From CBDESN01 sp965242495 (GTDB lineage: Bacteria; Pseudomonadota; Alphaproteobacteria; MPNO01), in NCBI GenBank assembly GCA_965242495.1, contig OZ251446.1, positions 3,162,001-3,226,000 on the forward strand: a DNA stretch of 64,000 nucleotides. Reading direction: 5' to 3'. The translations under genes were made by a program, and so were the position numbers. Of the stretch, positions 54,008 through 62,868 are shown piece by piece. The notes beneath the pieces are model-generated. The model was not told where the DNA came from, did no database searches, and saw only the letters and a program-made list of their open reading frames with translations. Position 1 is the stretch's first letter. Each line of letters begins with the position of its first letter.

Positions 54008-54615
54008 ACCCGCTGGTCCTGCGGCGGTTCGTCATCATCGCCGCGGTCGCGACCTTCGTCGCGTTCTCGCTGTGGACGGTACTGGGGTTGTTCGTCAACG
54101 AGGCGCCGGGCGACTACTTCACCCGCCAGGGCGACATCCGCCTGGGCGAGGGGAAATACGCCGAGGCGATCGAAAGCTTCGACAAGGCGTTGGCCGAGAT
54201 GCCCGATCACCGCGGCGCTCTGATGGGGCGCGCGGTCGCGCTCCTGCAATGGGGCCGCCCCGACGAGGCGACCGCCGAGCTCACCTATCTGATCGGCTTT
54301 CTCCGGCGGACGCTCGCGCCTGACGACCGCACCGGCCGCGCGGTGCTCGCCGCGGCCTACGCCAACCGCGGTATCCTTCGCGATCGCGCCGCCCGCTACG
54401 AAGAGGCGTTGCAGGACTACCTCCGGGCGCTCGCGACCGATCCCGGCGCGCTCGACGGCCCCAGCCTGTTCGACAAGATCCTTTACGGCACGCCCAAGCC
54501 GTCGCTGGTCAGGGATCGGGCGGTCTATCTCGACCGGCAGCTCAAGCTGCCGCCCGACGAGCGCGTTCTGCGAGTCCCCGAGATCGACCGCCGGCAGCGG
54601 ATGTACAAGCCTTGA
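54004..54615 (+). CDS. TPR-repeat protein with N-terminal membrane anchor
   Basis: A 203-residue protein with one N-terminal hydrophobic segment (residues 9-31) followed by two to three tetratricopeptide repeats (YFTRQGDIRLGEGKYAEAIE, given in part, and AYANRGILRDRAARYEEAL). It probably faces the periplasm and mediates protein contacts. The ATG overlaps the stop of the preceding small membrane-protein gene. No specific partner is known. Confidence 0.75.
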   Translation: MNPLVLRRFVIIAAVATFVAFSLWTVLGLFVNEAPGDYFTRQGDIRLGEGKYAEAIESFDKALAEMPDHRGALMGRAVALLQWGRPDEATAELTYLIGFLRRTLAPDDRTGRAVLAAAYANRGILRDRAARYEEALQDYLRALATDPGALDGPSLFDKILYGTPKPSLVRDRAVYLDRQLKLPPDERVLRVPEIDRRQRMYKP

Positions 54616-54691
54616 AGCGGCCGGTCCGCATATCTACCCCGGGCGCGATTTGCCGTCGCGCCCGGGCGGCGCTCCGGTTGAGAACCGCGGC

Positions 54692-54892
54692 TCAGAAGCG
54701 GACGACGCCGAGCACGTCCTGGAACAGGACCAGCATGAAGAAGACCGCGGCGATGCAGCCGAACAGCAGATGCACGAAATCCGCGCCGCCGTCCGGGTTG
54801 CGCGCCCGCACGCCGCGCCAGGCGATGACCGCGGTGACGGCCAGAAAGATCCAGTTGAACGCGCCTTCGTAGGCCCCGGCGAACTCGAACAC
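54692..54892 (-). CDS. Small two-helix membrane protein
   Basis: A 66-residue protein with hydrophobic stretches near residues 12-27 and 41-60 (NWIFLAVTAVIAW and HLLFGCIAAVFFMLVLF). The GTG start at 54892 lies eight bases after the stop of the preceding gene, so the pair is probably one unit. I recognise no family. It converges on the TPR gene. Confidence 0.6.
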   Translation of the reverse strand: MFEFAGAYEGAFNWIFLAVTAVIAWRGVRARNPDGGADFVHLLFGCIAAVFFMLVLFQDVLGVVRF

Positions 54893-54900
54893 GGCCCGGC

Positions 54901-55392
54901 CTATCGCAGACGGGCCGCGCCGCCCGGCGGCGTCCCGGCGGGCGTGAGCTCGTTCTCGTCGAAATAGGGCGGCAGGATCGAGCTGCTCTTGCCGGCGGCG
55001 AGGTCGCCGACGACGATCCCGCCGGCCAGCGCTGCGGCGACCACGGACGCGGCGAGCACGAAGCGGCGGAGGCCGCGCGGAGCGGAGGTCCCGTAATCGC
55101 CGTCGAGCCGGCGGAACCGGGGCGCGCGGTCGTCGAGCCGACCCTGGCGATCCAGCTCGGCGATACGCCGCGCATAGTGTCGCGCCCACGCCGGCGCGCG
55201 GTCCTGGAGCATGTACCGGCGGAACAGCGGGTCGATCATCGCCTCGGGCAGCTCCTCGCCGTGCCATTCGCGATAGGCGAGCTGAAGGAACTGGAACTCG
55301 CCCAGCTGCACGAGATTGGCGGCGTGGGCCACCAGCGCCTTGTCGGGGGCCTCCTCGACGTCGGGGCGCAGCAGGGTGCGGAGGAAGCTCAT
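54901..55392 (-). CDS. Hypothetical protein with one membrane helix
   Basis: A 163-residue protein with a soluble, helical N-terminal part (FLRTLLRPDVEEAPDKAL and LQLAYREWHGEELPE) and one hydrophobic segment at about residues 109-133, followed by a proline-rich tail. No family is recognised. It lies twelve bases after the UbiD gene and upstream of a small membrane gene, on the same strand. Confidence 0.6.
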   Translation of the reverse strand: MSFLRTLLRPDVEEAPDKALVAHAANLVQLGEFQFLQLAYREWHGEELPEAMIDPLFRRYMLQDRAPAWARHYARRIAELDRQGRLDDRAPRFRRLDGDYGTSAPRGLRRFVLAASVVAAALAGGIVVGDLAAGKSSSILPPYFDENELTPAGTPPGGAARLR

Positions 55393-55404
55393 GCCGGGGC
55401 TGCG

Positions 55405-57075
55405 CTACATCGGCAACCGCGACCCGTCGCCGTTGGGCCGGGCCGGGACCGCCGCATGATCCGCCGCGGGCGGCGCCGCGCCGTTGCCCGCCGTCCCGGC
55501 GCTGGCCCCGCCATTCGTCCGGCTTCCCGGCTGGTCGTCGGGCGGCGGCTGCGCGGCCGCGCCGTCGCCGGTCTTGTCGCGGATGTAGTCGAGCAGCGAC
55601 GAGCCCGCGCGACCGCCCTCGGCCGCGGCCGGGGCGGCGCCCACCTTGTCCAGTATGTAGTCGACCAGCGTTCCCCCGGCCGGCGGTCGGGTCGGGGTGC
55701 GGACGACTTCGCCGGTCGCGATGTCCAGCCCGTCGAGCGACATCTCCTTGACCTTGGCGCGCTCGAATTCGGGGCGCGGCGGATAGGGTCGGGTCGCGTC
55801 GAACCCCACCTTGTTTCCCAGATAGTCGGGGAAGCTCGGGTTGAGTCCGTGGCCGAAAACGTCGTTGAGCACGACGATCCCATGGCGCGGATCGAGCCGG
55901 GTCGCCATCGCCCATTCGACGTCGCTGGCGTCGCGGATGTCGACGTCGTCATCGACGACGGTGACGATCTTGAGCGGCGGGAACGCCGCGAAGGCCGCGA
56001 GGATGGCTTGGCGCGACCAGCCGGCGCGCTTCTGCGACAGCTGGACCACGGCACCGTAGAAGCCACAGCCGCCATGGGTGAAGTAGACGTCGGTCACGCC
56101 CGGAATCTGCAGCTGCAACAGCTTGAGCACGTTGGCCTCGCCCAGCAGCCCCACCGAGTTGTAGACCTCCTTGCCGGACAGGATGGTCTGGAAAACCGGA
56201 GCCTGTCGGCGGTGGATCGCCTTGACCTTGCATTTACCGCGCGGGGCGCGGGCGGCGTAATAGCCGGTGACCTCGGCGAACGGGCCTTCGAGATGCCGTT
56301 CGTCGTGGATCAGCTCGCATTCAAGCGCGTATTGCGCGTTGGCGACCAGCTCGACGTCCGAATGCCGACCCGGGACCAGCCGCGCCGGCTCGCCGTGGAA
56401 CTCGCTCGCGATGCCGATCTCGTCCTTGTCGGCGGGCGCCGCCTCGGCCGGCGCGGAGGCGGCGAAATGGAGCCCGGGGCCGACGCCCACGTTGAGCGTG
56501 AACGGCAGGTTCCGCCCGAGCTCCCGCGCCTTCTCGAAATACAGTTCGAGATGCCGCCCAGCGTCGATGTTGATCGCAAGCGTGTCCTTGTCCACCACCT
56601 GGAACCGCTGGATCGAGGCGTTGCGGACGCCGGTCTCGGGGTCCTTCGCCACCACCACCGCGGCGTCGAAATAACGCCCGCCATCCTCCAGCGCATGGAT
56701 CGGGATCGGCAGGCGCGCCAGATCGACCTCCGCCTCGGTCGTCTCCAGCACCGGGCCGTCTTCCACCACCACGGGGTGGACCGGGTCCACCTGCCATTTG
56801 GCGATATAGTCGGACACCATGCCCGGCAGCGCCTTCTCGGGCACCCGCATCAGCTCGCCCAGCAGGTCGCGCGACCAGTAGAGCCCGACGAAGACCTTGT
56901 GCGCGTGGCCCTTGACGTTCTCGAACAGGACGGCGCGCGGCCCGCCCTCGAACTTCGCGGCGATGCCCGCCAGGTCGTGCTCGAGGGCTACCTCGGAGCG
57001 AACGCGCGCCAGCCGTCCCATCGAATCGAGGTCGTCGATGATCTCGGCCAGATCGGCCAGATGTTTGTGTCCCAT
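55405..57075 (-). CDS. UbiD-family prenyl-FMN-dependent decarboxylase
   Basis: A 556-residue UbiD-family protein. ERHLEGPFAEVTGYY contains the two conserved glutamates of the catalytic E-R-E triad, and THGGCGFYGAVVQLS lies in the conserved core. Such enzymes reversibly decarboxylate unsaturated or aromatic acids using prenylated FMN. The last 90 residues are a low-complexity proline/alanine/glycine tail with two DYI(L/R)DK repeats that UbiD proteins normally lack. No UbiX is in the window. With the nearby aryl-CoA-ligase-like gene, an aromatic-acid substrate is plausible. Confidence 0.9.
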   Translation of the reverse strand: MGHKHLADLAEIIDDLDSMGRLARVRSEVALEHDLAGIAAKFEGGPRAVLFENVKGHAHKVFVGLYWSRDLLGELMRVPEKALPGMVSDYIAKWQVDPVHPVVVEDGPVLETTEAEVDLARLPIPIHALEDGGRYFDAAVVVAKDPETGVRNASIQRFQVVDKDTLAINIDAGRHLELYFEKARELGRNLPFTLNVGVGPGLHFAASAPAEAAPADKDEIGIASEFHGEPARLVPGRHSDVELVANAQYALECELIHDERHLEGPFAEVTGYYAARAPRGKCKVKAIHRRQAPVFQTILSGKEVYNSVGLLGEANVLKLLQLQIPGVTDVYFTHGGCGFYGAVVQLSQKRAGWSRQAILAAFAAFPPLKIVTVVDDDVDIRDASDVEWAMATRLDPRHGIVVLNDVFGHGLNPSFPDYLGNKVGFDATRPYPPRPEFERAKVKEMSLDGLDIATGEVVRTPTRPPAGGTLVDYILDKVGAAPAAAEGGRAGSSLLDYIRDKTGDGAAAQPPPDDQPGSRTNGGASAGTAGNGAAPPAADHAAVPARPNGDGSRLPM

Positions 57076-57229
57076 GACCCACTCCCGTCACCGGCGCCGG
57101 CTGACGGACGAATTGCGGTGCCGACGGCCGGGCCTTTAGCACGCGGAATCCGGGAGCTGCAACCGTTGCGCGAGACGCTTGCGGGGCGGCGCAACCTTAA
57201 CCACTATATGTAGTGGGGGGGGGCCGCCA

Positions 57230-57251
57230 CCCCGGCGAAAAATCGCCGGGG
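57230..57251 (-). terminator. Hairpin after the TrpB2-like gene
   Basis: A perfect nine-base stem (CCCCGGCGA with TCGCCGGGG) and a four-base loop, about 20 bases beyond the stop of the leftward gene ending at 57270. No U-tract follows. A second small palindrome, CCACTATATGTAGTGG, and a nine-G run lie just beyond it, at 57201-57223. Confidence 0.5.
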
Positions 57252-57269
57252 CGGCGGGGTTTCGGGCGG

Positions 57270-58637
57270 CTATTCGGCGGCGACCGAGGGCAGGCCCGCC
57301 AGAGCCATCGCCAGCTCGCCTTCGTCGTAGGGCTGATCGACGAGGTTGCCGGCGAAGTAGTCGGTATAGGCCTGCATGTCGAAATGCCCGTGTCCGCAGA
57401 GGTTGAACAGGATGGTTTCGCTCCGGCCCTCCTGCTTGCAACGGAGCGCCTCCTCCACCGCGCCCTTGATCGCATGGTTGGCCTCGGGCGCGGGGATGAC
57501 GCCTTCGGCGCGGGCGAACTGGACCCCGGCGGCGAAGCACTCGGTCTGCGGGTAGGCCGTCGCCTCCAGCAGGCCGAGCTCCTTGGCGTGGCTGATCAGC
57601 GGCGCCATGCCGTGATAGCGGAGGCCGCCGGCATGGAAGCCCGGCGGCACGAAGGTCGAACCCAGCGTGTGCATCTTGACCAGCGGCGTCAGATGGCCGG
57701 TATCGCCGAAGTCGTAGGCGAACTTGCCGCGCGTCAGCGTCGGGCAGGCCGAGGGCTCGACGGCGACGATCCGCGCCGCGGGCCCGCCGCGCAGCTGGTT
57801 GCCGAGGAAGGGGAAGGCGATCCCGGCGAAGTTGCTGCCGCCGCCGGTGCAGCCGACCACGACGTCGGGATAGTCGCCCGCCATCTCGACCTGTTTGAGG
57901 GCTTCTTGCCCGACCACGGTCTGGTGCATCAGGACGTGGTTGAGGACGCTGCCCAGAGCGTATTTCGTGTCCTCGCGCTGGGCCGCCATCTCGACCGCCT
58001 CGCTGATGGCGATGCCGAGACTGCCGGTGCTGTCCGGGTTTCGTTCGAGGATCGCGCGCCCGGAGGCGGTCTCGGCGCTGGGGCTGGCGACGCAGCGCGC
58101 GCCGAAGCTCTCCATCAGCGCCTTGCGGTAGGGTTTCTGCTCGAAGCTGATCTTGACCATGTAGACGTCGACCCGCAGATCGAGCAGCGACCCGGCGAAG
58201 GCCAGCGAGGAGCCCCACTGGCCGGCCCCGGTCTCGGTGGCCAGCCGCTTCACGCCTTCGGCCTTGTTGTAATAGGCCTGCGCCACGGCGGTGTTGGGCT
58301 TGTGGCTGCCGGCCGGGCTCACCCCCTCGTACTTGTAGTAAATCTTGGCCGGCGTATCGAGGGCCGCCTCCAGGCGTCGGGCGCGGTAGAGCGGCGTCGG
58401 GCGCCACAGCTTGTAGATGTCGCGCACCGGATCGGGGATTTCGATCTCCCGTTCGGCGCTGACCTCCTGCATGATCAACGCCATCGGGAACAGCGGCGCG
58501 AGATCGTCCGGCCCGATCGGTTGCCCGGTCCCCGGATGCAGCGGCGGAGCCAGCGGGCTGGGAAGATCCGCATTGACGTTGTACCACTGCCGCGGGATGT
58601 CGTTCTCGCCGAGGAGAAACTTCACGCTGTCCGCCAT
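57270..58637 (-). CDS. TrpB2-like pyridoxal-phosphate enzyme
   Basis: A 455-residue member of the TrpB2 (second type) tryptophan synthase beta family. GSHKPNTAVAQAYYNK carries the PLP lysine, GAGQWGSSLA and the phosphate loop GCTGGGSNFAG follow. TrpB2 proteins often lack a TrpA partner and may serve as serine deaminases or as free-standing tryptophan synthases. Here no trpA is adjacent. The ATG at 58637 begins the conserved sequence; the upstream frame is a basic extension. It lies between UbiD and an Asp/Glu-racemase-like gene. Confidence 0.92.
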   Translation of the reverse strand: MADSVKFLLGENDIPRQWYNVNADLPSPLAPPLHPGTGQPIGPDDLAPLFPMALIMQEVSAEREIEIPDPVRDIYKLWRPTPLYRARRLEAALDTPAKIYYKYEGVSPAGSHKPNTAVAQAYYNKAEGVKRLATETGAGQWGSSLAFAGSLLDLRVDVYMVKISFEQKPYRKALMESFGARCVASPSAETASGRAILERNPDSTGSLGIAISEAVEMAAQREDTKYALGSVLNHVLMHQTVVGQEALKQVEMAGDYPDVVVGCTGGGSNFAGIAFPFLGNQLRGGPAARIVAVEPSACPTLTRGKFAYDFGDTGHLTPLVKMHTLGSTFVPPGFHAGGLRYHGMAPLISHAKELGLLEATAYPQTECFAAGVQFARAEGVIPAPEANHAIKGAVEEALRCKQEGRSETILFNLCGHGHFDMQAYTDYFAGNLVDQPYDEGELAMALAGLPSVAAE

Positions 58638-58721
58638 GCTCGATATCCCTTCCCGGTTGCGCCGCCTGGAACGCCCAGACTGACGCAACCGCCCCGCTGG
58701 GTAAAGGGCGAGACGTGCAGG

Positions 58722-59477
58722 CTAGAACTCCTCCAGCAGGCGGCCGAAGCCCGCGATCCTGTCGTCGATGCCGTTCCGGCGCAGCGCGTGCCAATAGACC
58801 GCGGTCATCACCGGGATGACCGGTTTGCTGAGCCAGCGTTCGGCTTCCGGTCCGATATAGGCCATCGGCAGGTTAGCGCCGAACTGGACGATGGCGTCGA
58901 CGTCGTCGCCATCGAGCCGGCGCAGCGCGGCGCGGATGTCGCCTTCCGGGACGTGCGCGATGTTGACCGGGCTGTCGCAGGCCAGGCATTCGGTCCGCAC
59001 CAAGTTGAAGCCGGCCTCGTCGCAGAAGGCTTGGAGATGCTTCACCGCCACCGGGTAATAGGGGCAGACGATCGCGAGGTTGCGGATGCCGCCGCCGAAC
59101 GCGCCGAGCGCCGCCGGCAGGGCGGTCGCCGCTTGGCAGACGTCGATCCGCCCGGCGCGCGTCCGGATGCGATCCTCGATGCGGCGCGCCGGCTCCATCC
59201 CGCCGCCCCAGATGCTTTCGGCCGAGATGCCGAGGATCAGCGAGTCGGGGCGGCAGGTCATCACCCGGTCCACCGACTCCTCCAGGGCTGCGTCGATCCG
59301 GCGGATCAGCTCGTCGAAATCTTCGTCGCTGCCGATCGGGTCGTCGGGGATGTGCATGCGCGAGATGTGGTTGGTGACGCCGTTCGGGGCCATCGCATCG
59401 AAATGCGGCTGGACGATCGTGTTGGTGGAGGGCGTCACCACTCCGAACTTCCTTCGCCAACCCCATGCATCCGCCAT
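58722..59477 (-). CDS. Asp/Glu racemase superfamily protein (maleate isomerase-like)
   Basis: A 251-residue protein with the pseudo-symmetric fold of the maleate cis-trans isomerase/arylmalonate decarboxylase group (GVVTPSTNTIVQPHF at the start). The two positions that normally carry catalytic cysteines read GISAESIWGGG and QFGANLPMA, with no cysteine at either. It is therefore unlikely to be a standard isomerase or racemase. It lies 17 bases after the aryl-CoA ligase gene on the same strand, so it may act in the same pathway. Confidence 0.8.
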   Translation of the reverse strand: MADAWGWRRKFGVVTPSTNTIVQPHFDAMAPNGVTNHISRMHIPDDPIGSDEDFDELIRRIDAALEESVDRVMTCRPDSLILGISAESIWGGGMEPARRIEDRIRTRAGRIDVCQAATALPAALGAFGGGIRNLAIVCPYYPVAVKHLQAFCDEAGFNLVRTECLACDSPVNIAHVPEGDIRAALRRLDGDDVDAIVQFGANLPMAYIGPEAERWLSKPVIPVMTAVYWHALRRNGIDDRIAGFGRLLEEF

Positions 59478-59493
59478 TCGTTCCCTCCTTCGG

Positions 59494-61092
59494 TCAGGAT
59501 CCCGCAGGTCGGAGGCGGAAGCGCTGGATCTTGCCCGACGCCGTCTTGGGCAGTTCGTCGAGGAACTCGATCCAGCGCGGATACTTGAACGGCGCCAGCC
59601 GTTGCTTGACGAAACCGGCGAGCTCGGCTCGCAGCTCCTCGCCCGCCGCCCGGCGGGTGTGGAGGACGACGAAGGCCTTCGGTTTGTCCAGCCCGTCCTC
59701 GTCCGGCCAGGCTGCGACCGCGGCTTCGATCACCGCCGGATGGTCGGCGAGAGCCGATTCGATCTCGAACGGCGACACCCAGATACCGCCTACCTTCATC
59801 ATGTCGTCGTCGCGGCCGCAGAAGAAATAGAAGCCGTCCTCGTCGCGATAGCAGCTGTCGCCGGTATGGAGCCAGCCGTCGCGCATCGTCTGGGCGGTCT
59901 TCTGCGGTTTGTTCCAGTAGCGGGCGGCGACGCTCTCGCCCCGGATGACGAACTGCCCGATCTCGCCGTCGGGCAGCGGCTCGCCGTCTTCGCCGACGAT
60001 GCGGCCCTCGTAGCCCGGGATGATCCGGCCGGCCGAGCCGGGCTTCACTTGCCCCGGGCGGTTCGCCGTATAGAAGTGCAGCGCCTCGCTGGAGCCGATG
60101 GAGTCGTAGATCTCGCGGCCCGTGCGCCGGAGCCAGGCGCGATAGACCGGGGCCGGCAGCGCCTCGCCGCCGGAGGCCGCCCAGCGAATGCTCGACAGAT
60201 CCGCCTTGTGCCCGGCGTCGAGCGCGGCCAGCTGCATGGCGTAGAGGGTGGGCACGCCGAAATAGACGTCGGGCCTGGCCGCCGAAATCGTATCCAGCGT
60301 GTTCTCCGCGGTCGGGCGCTCCTCGGTCAGCAGCGCCGTCGCCCCGGCCCAGAGCGGGAAGCTCAGCGAGTTGCCGAGCCCATAGGCGAAGAACAGCTTG
60401 GACGGCGAATAGGTCAGGTCGTCTTCCCTCATCCCGGCGACCGCGGCCGCGTAGTAGACTGCGGTGTAGATCGGATCCTTGTGGCGGTGGACCGCGGCCT
60501 TGGGCGCGCCGGTCGAGCCCGAGGAGTAGAGCCAGAAGCATTCGGAGTCGGGCGCGGTCGGATGCGGCGCGCAGTCGGGCGAGGTCGCTCCCAGCAGCTG
60601 ATCGATCTCCAGCCAGCCGTCCGGGCTCGCGTCGCAGCAGATGCGGACGTCGACCCCGGTGCCTTCGGCGTCGAGGGCGGGGGCTACCTCGTCGAGCATG
60701 TCGGAGAAGGCCAGCACCGCGCGCGCCCCGGAATCGGCCAGCATGTAGGCGTAGTCCTTGCGGCGCAGGAAGTAGTTGACCGGGATCGCCACCGCGCCGA
60801 TCCGCGCCGCCGCCAGAAAACCGTAATAGAAGGCGGGCGTGTCCTTGCAGAACAGCATCACCCGTTCGCCCGGCCCGACGCTGAGCTCCCGCAGCGCGTT
60901 CGCCATCCGGCCGACATTGGCGGCGACCTCGGCATAGGTCGCCTGGCCGCCGATCCAGCGCGCGAGCGGCTTGTCGCCCCGGCCGGCGGCGAGATGCCGG
61001 TCGAGGAAAGCCACGCTCAGGTTGAACCCGTCGTCGAAGGCGATGCGGGCCGGCGTCGAGAACATATCGACCTGTACCCCGTGACCGGTCAT
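59494..61092 (-). CDS. Benzoate-CoA ligase-family acyl-CoA synthetase
   Basis: A 532-residue adenylate-forming enzyme. The phosphate loop YSSGSTGAPKA, the adenylate motif YDSIGSSEALHFY, the hinge DDMMKVGGIWVSPFEIE and the C-terminal lysine in PKTASGKIQRF are all present. It matches the benzoate-CoA ligase family, which activates benzoate and hydroxybenzoates. The exact acid is not predictable. It leads a leftward group with the Asp/Glu-racemase-like gene, TrpB2 and UbiD genes. Confidence 0.9.
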   Translation of the reverse strand: MTGHGVQVDMFSTPARIAFDDGFNLSVAFLDRHLAAGRGDKPLARWIGGQATYAEVAANVGRMANALRELSVGPGERVMLFCKDTPAFYYGFLAAARIGAVAIPVNYFLRRKDYAYMLADSGARAVLAFSDMLDEVAPALDAEGTGVDVRICCDASPDGWLEIDQLLGATSPDCAPHPTAPDSECFWLYSSGSTGAPKAAVHRHKDPIYTAVYYAAAVAGMREDDLTYSPSKLFFAYGLGNSLSFPLWAGATALLTEERPTAENTLDTISAARPDVYFGVPTLYAMQLAALDAGHKADLSSIRWAASGGEALPAPVYRAWLRRTGREIYDSIGSSEALHFYTANRPGQVKPGSAGRIIPGYEGRIVGEDGEPLPDGEIGQFVIRGESVAARYWNKPQKTAQTMRDGWLHTGDSCYRDEDGFYFFCGRDDDMMKVGGIWVSPFEIESALADHPAVIEAAVAAWPDEDGLDKPKAFVVLHTRRAAGEELRAELAGFVKQRLAPFKYPRWIEFLDELPKTASGKIQRFRLRPAGS

Positions 61093-61382
61093 CGGCGCCG
61101 CCCATATGCCGTAGCTTCGGATGCGCGGGGCCGGGCGCCGCGCGTCGCCCGGCCGTCGCCGCCACTATAGAAGGCGCGGGCGAGGGCGCAACGACGCGCA
61201 ACGCAGATCCGTCGACCTCCCCGGCAAGCGGCGGCAGGTATTCGTCGTGGCCGCTCTTGCGCATATCGCGGCCGGTCCAGCCGTTCGGGGAGGCGTTCTC
61301 TCCGGGAACGCCGATGCGCCGGTTCCGGCGCGACTCGCTGGCGCGCGCGAAGCCCGCGGCGTCCGGAAGGCCGTCGGCTTGG
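61093..61382. other. Intergenic region between thyA and the aryl-CoA ligase gene
   Basis: A 290-base gap on the leftward strand. I see no gene, strong inverted repeat or RNA. The region is high in GC, and open frames here are shadows. Confidence 0.4.
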
Positions 61383-62177
61383 TCACACGGCCACTGGCGC
61401 GGCGATATGCGGATGCGGGGCGTAGTTCTCCAGCACGAAATCGGACGGTCCGAACCCGTCGATGCAGCGAATATCGGGATTCAACGATATGCGCGGCAGC
61501 GCCAGCGGATCGCGCGCCAGCTGGAGGTCGGCTTGGTCCAGATGGTTGGCGTAGAGATGCGCATCGCCCAGCGTATGGACGAGCTCGCCCGGCTGCAGGC
61601 CGGTGACCTGCGCCGCCATCAGCGTGAGCAGCGCGTAGGAAGCGATGTTGAACGGCAGGCCGAGGAAGACGTCGGCGCTCCGCTGATAGAGTTGGCAGGA
61701 CAAACGTCCGCCGGCGACATGGAACTGGAACAGGCAATGACAGGGCGCCAGCGCCATCCTGTCGAGATCTGCGACGTTCCAGGCGTTCACCACCAGCCGG
61801 CGCGAGTCGGGATCGGTCCGGATCCGCTCGAGGACTCCCGCAATCTGGTCGATGCGGCGGCCGTCGGGAGCGGGCCAGCTGCGCCATTGCGCGCCGTAGA
61901 TCGGGCCGAGATCGCCGTCCGCATCGGCCCATTCGTCCCAGATCGAGACGCCGTTCCGGTTGAGGTAATCGACCTTGGTGTCGCCGTTGAGGAACCACAG
62001 CAGCTCGTGGACGATTGAGCGCAGATGGAGCCGTTTGGTCGTCGTCAGCGGATATCCCTCCGCGAGATCGAACCGCATCTGATAGCCGAACACGCTGAGC
62101 GTGCCCACGCCGGTGCGATCGCGCTTGGGCGCGCCGTTCTCGCGCACGTGGCGCATCAGGTCGAGATACTGCTTCAT
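61383..62177 (-). CDS. thyA: Thymidylate synthase
   Basis: A 264-residue ThyA, the same length as the E. coli enzyme. RDRTGVGTLSVFG near the start, the nucleophile in LAPCHCLFQF and the substrate loop QLYQRSADVFLGLPFNIA are present. It methylates dUMP using methylenetetrahydrofolate. The ATG at 62177 matches the family start; the open frame upstream is arginine-rich shadow sequence. folA does not follow it here. Confidence 0.97.
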   Translation of the reverse strand: MKQYLDLMRHVRENGAPKRDRTGVGTLSVFGYQMRFDLAEGYPLTTTKRLHLRSIVHELLWFLNGDTKVDYLNRNGVSIWDEWADADGDLGPIYGAQWRSWPAPDGRRIDQIAGVLERIRTDPDSRRLVVNAWNVADLDRMALAPCHCLFQFHVAGGRLSCQLYQRSADVFLGLPFNIASYALLTLMAAQVTGLQPGELVHTLGDAHLYANHLDQADLQLARDPLALPRISLNPDIRCIDGFGPSDFVLENYAPHPHIAAPVAV

Positions 62178-62328
62178 GCGAGCGTTCGGCGGGCTCGGAG
62201 ACCGCGCGCAGACTACGCGGTTTGCGCGGCCCTGTCGCGCCGGGCGATCGTCCGGCGCGCGGCGTTTCTTGCGCCCGGATCGCCGCGCTGGTAGCACTGC
62301 GCGATCGAACGCGGCGCGGGACGGGGGC

Positions 62329-62868
62329 GTGATCTTGAGCGAAGACGGCGACGGGGCGGCATGGCCCGACGCGATCTATCGCGTCCTCAAGGAGGAAGGC
62401 GTGGGTCAGATCTGTTTCGTGCCGGACGCCGGCCACAAGACGCTGATCGAACGCAGCGTCGCCGACAACCGCATGACCTCGGTGCGGCTCACCAGCGAGC
62501 AGGAGGGGGTGGCCATGCTGGCGGGCGGCTGGCTTGGCGGCGCGCGCGGCGCGCTGCTGATGCAGTCTTCCGGCGTCGGCAACTGCATCAACATGCTGGC
62601 CATGATCGAAGAATGCCGGATGCCGCTCCTGATGCTGGTCACCATGCGGGGCGAATGGGGCGAGTTCAACCCGTGGCAGACGCCGATGGGGCAGGCCGCC
62701 CAAGCCGCCCTCGAATCGGTCGGCGTCATCGTCCATCGGCTCGACGACGACGCCCGGGCGGCGGAGACGGTCCGCGCCGCGGCGCGCCTCGCCTTCGCGT
62801 CCTATCGCGCGGTCGCGGTGATCGTCGGCCAGCGGGTCGTCGGATCCAAACAATGGAGCCGGGACTGA
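62329..62868 (+). CDS. ThDP-dependent decarboxylase, alpha (PYR) subunit
   Basis: A 179-residue protein matching the N-terminal half of thiamine-diphosphate decarboxylases: RLTSEQEGVAMLAGGWLGGA carries the conserved glutamate that activates the cofactor. It resembles ComD, the alpha subunit of sulfopyruvate decarboxylase, and the related phosphonopyruvate decarboxylases. I use the GTG at 62329; a TTG at 62335 is an alternative. The beta subunit overlaps its end by 16 bases. The substrate could be sulfopyruvate, phosphonopyruvate or another 2-oxo acid. Confidence 0.82.
   Translation: MILSEDGDGAAWPDAIYRVLKEEGVGQICFVPDAGHKTLIERSVADNRMTSVRLTSEQEGVAMLAGGWLGGARGALLMQSSGVGNCINMLAMIEECRMPLLMLVTMRGEWGEFNPWQTPMGQAAQAALESVGVIVHRLDDDARAAETVRAAARLAFASYRAVAVIVGQRVVGSKQWSRD

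Noticed and set aside
57201..57223. A second phase-variable poly-G tract
   Set aside because: The run is only nine G and lies between genes, beside a palindrome and a hairpin, so it does not shift any reading frame.
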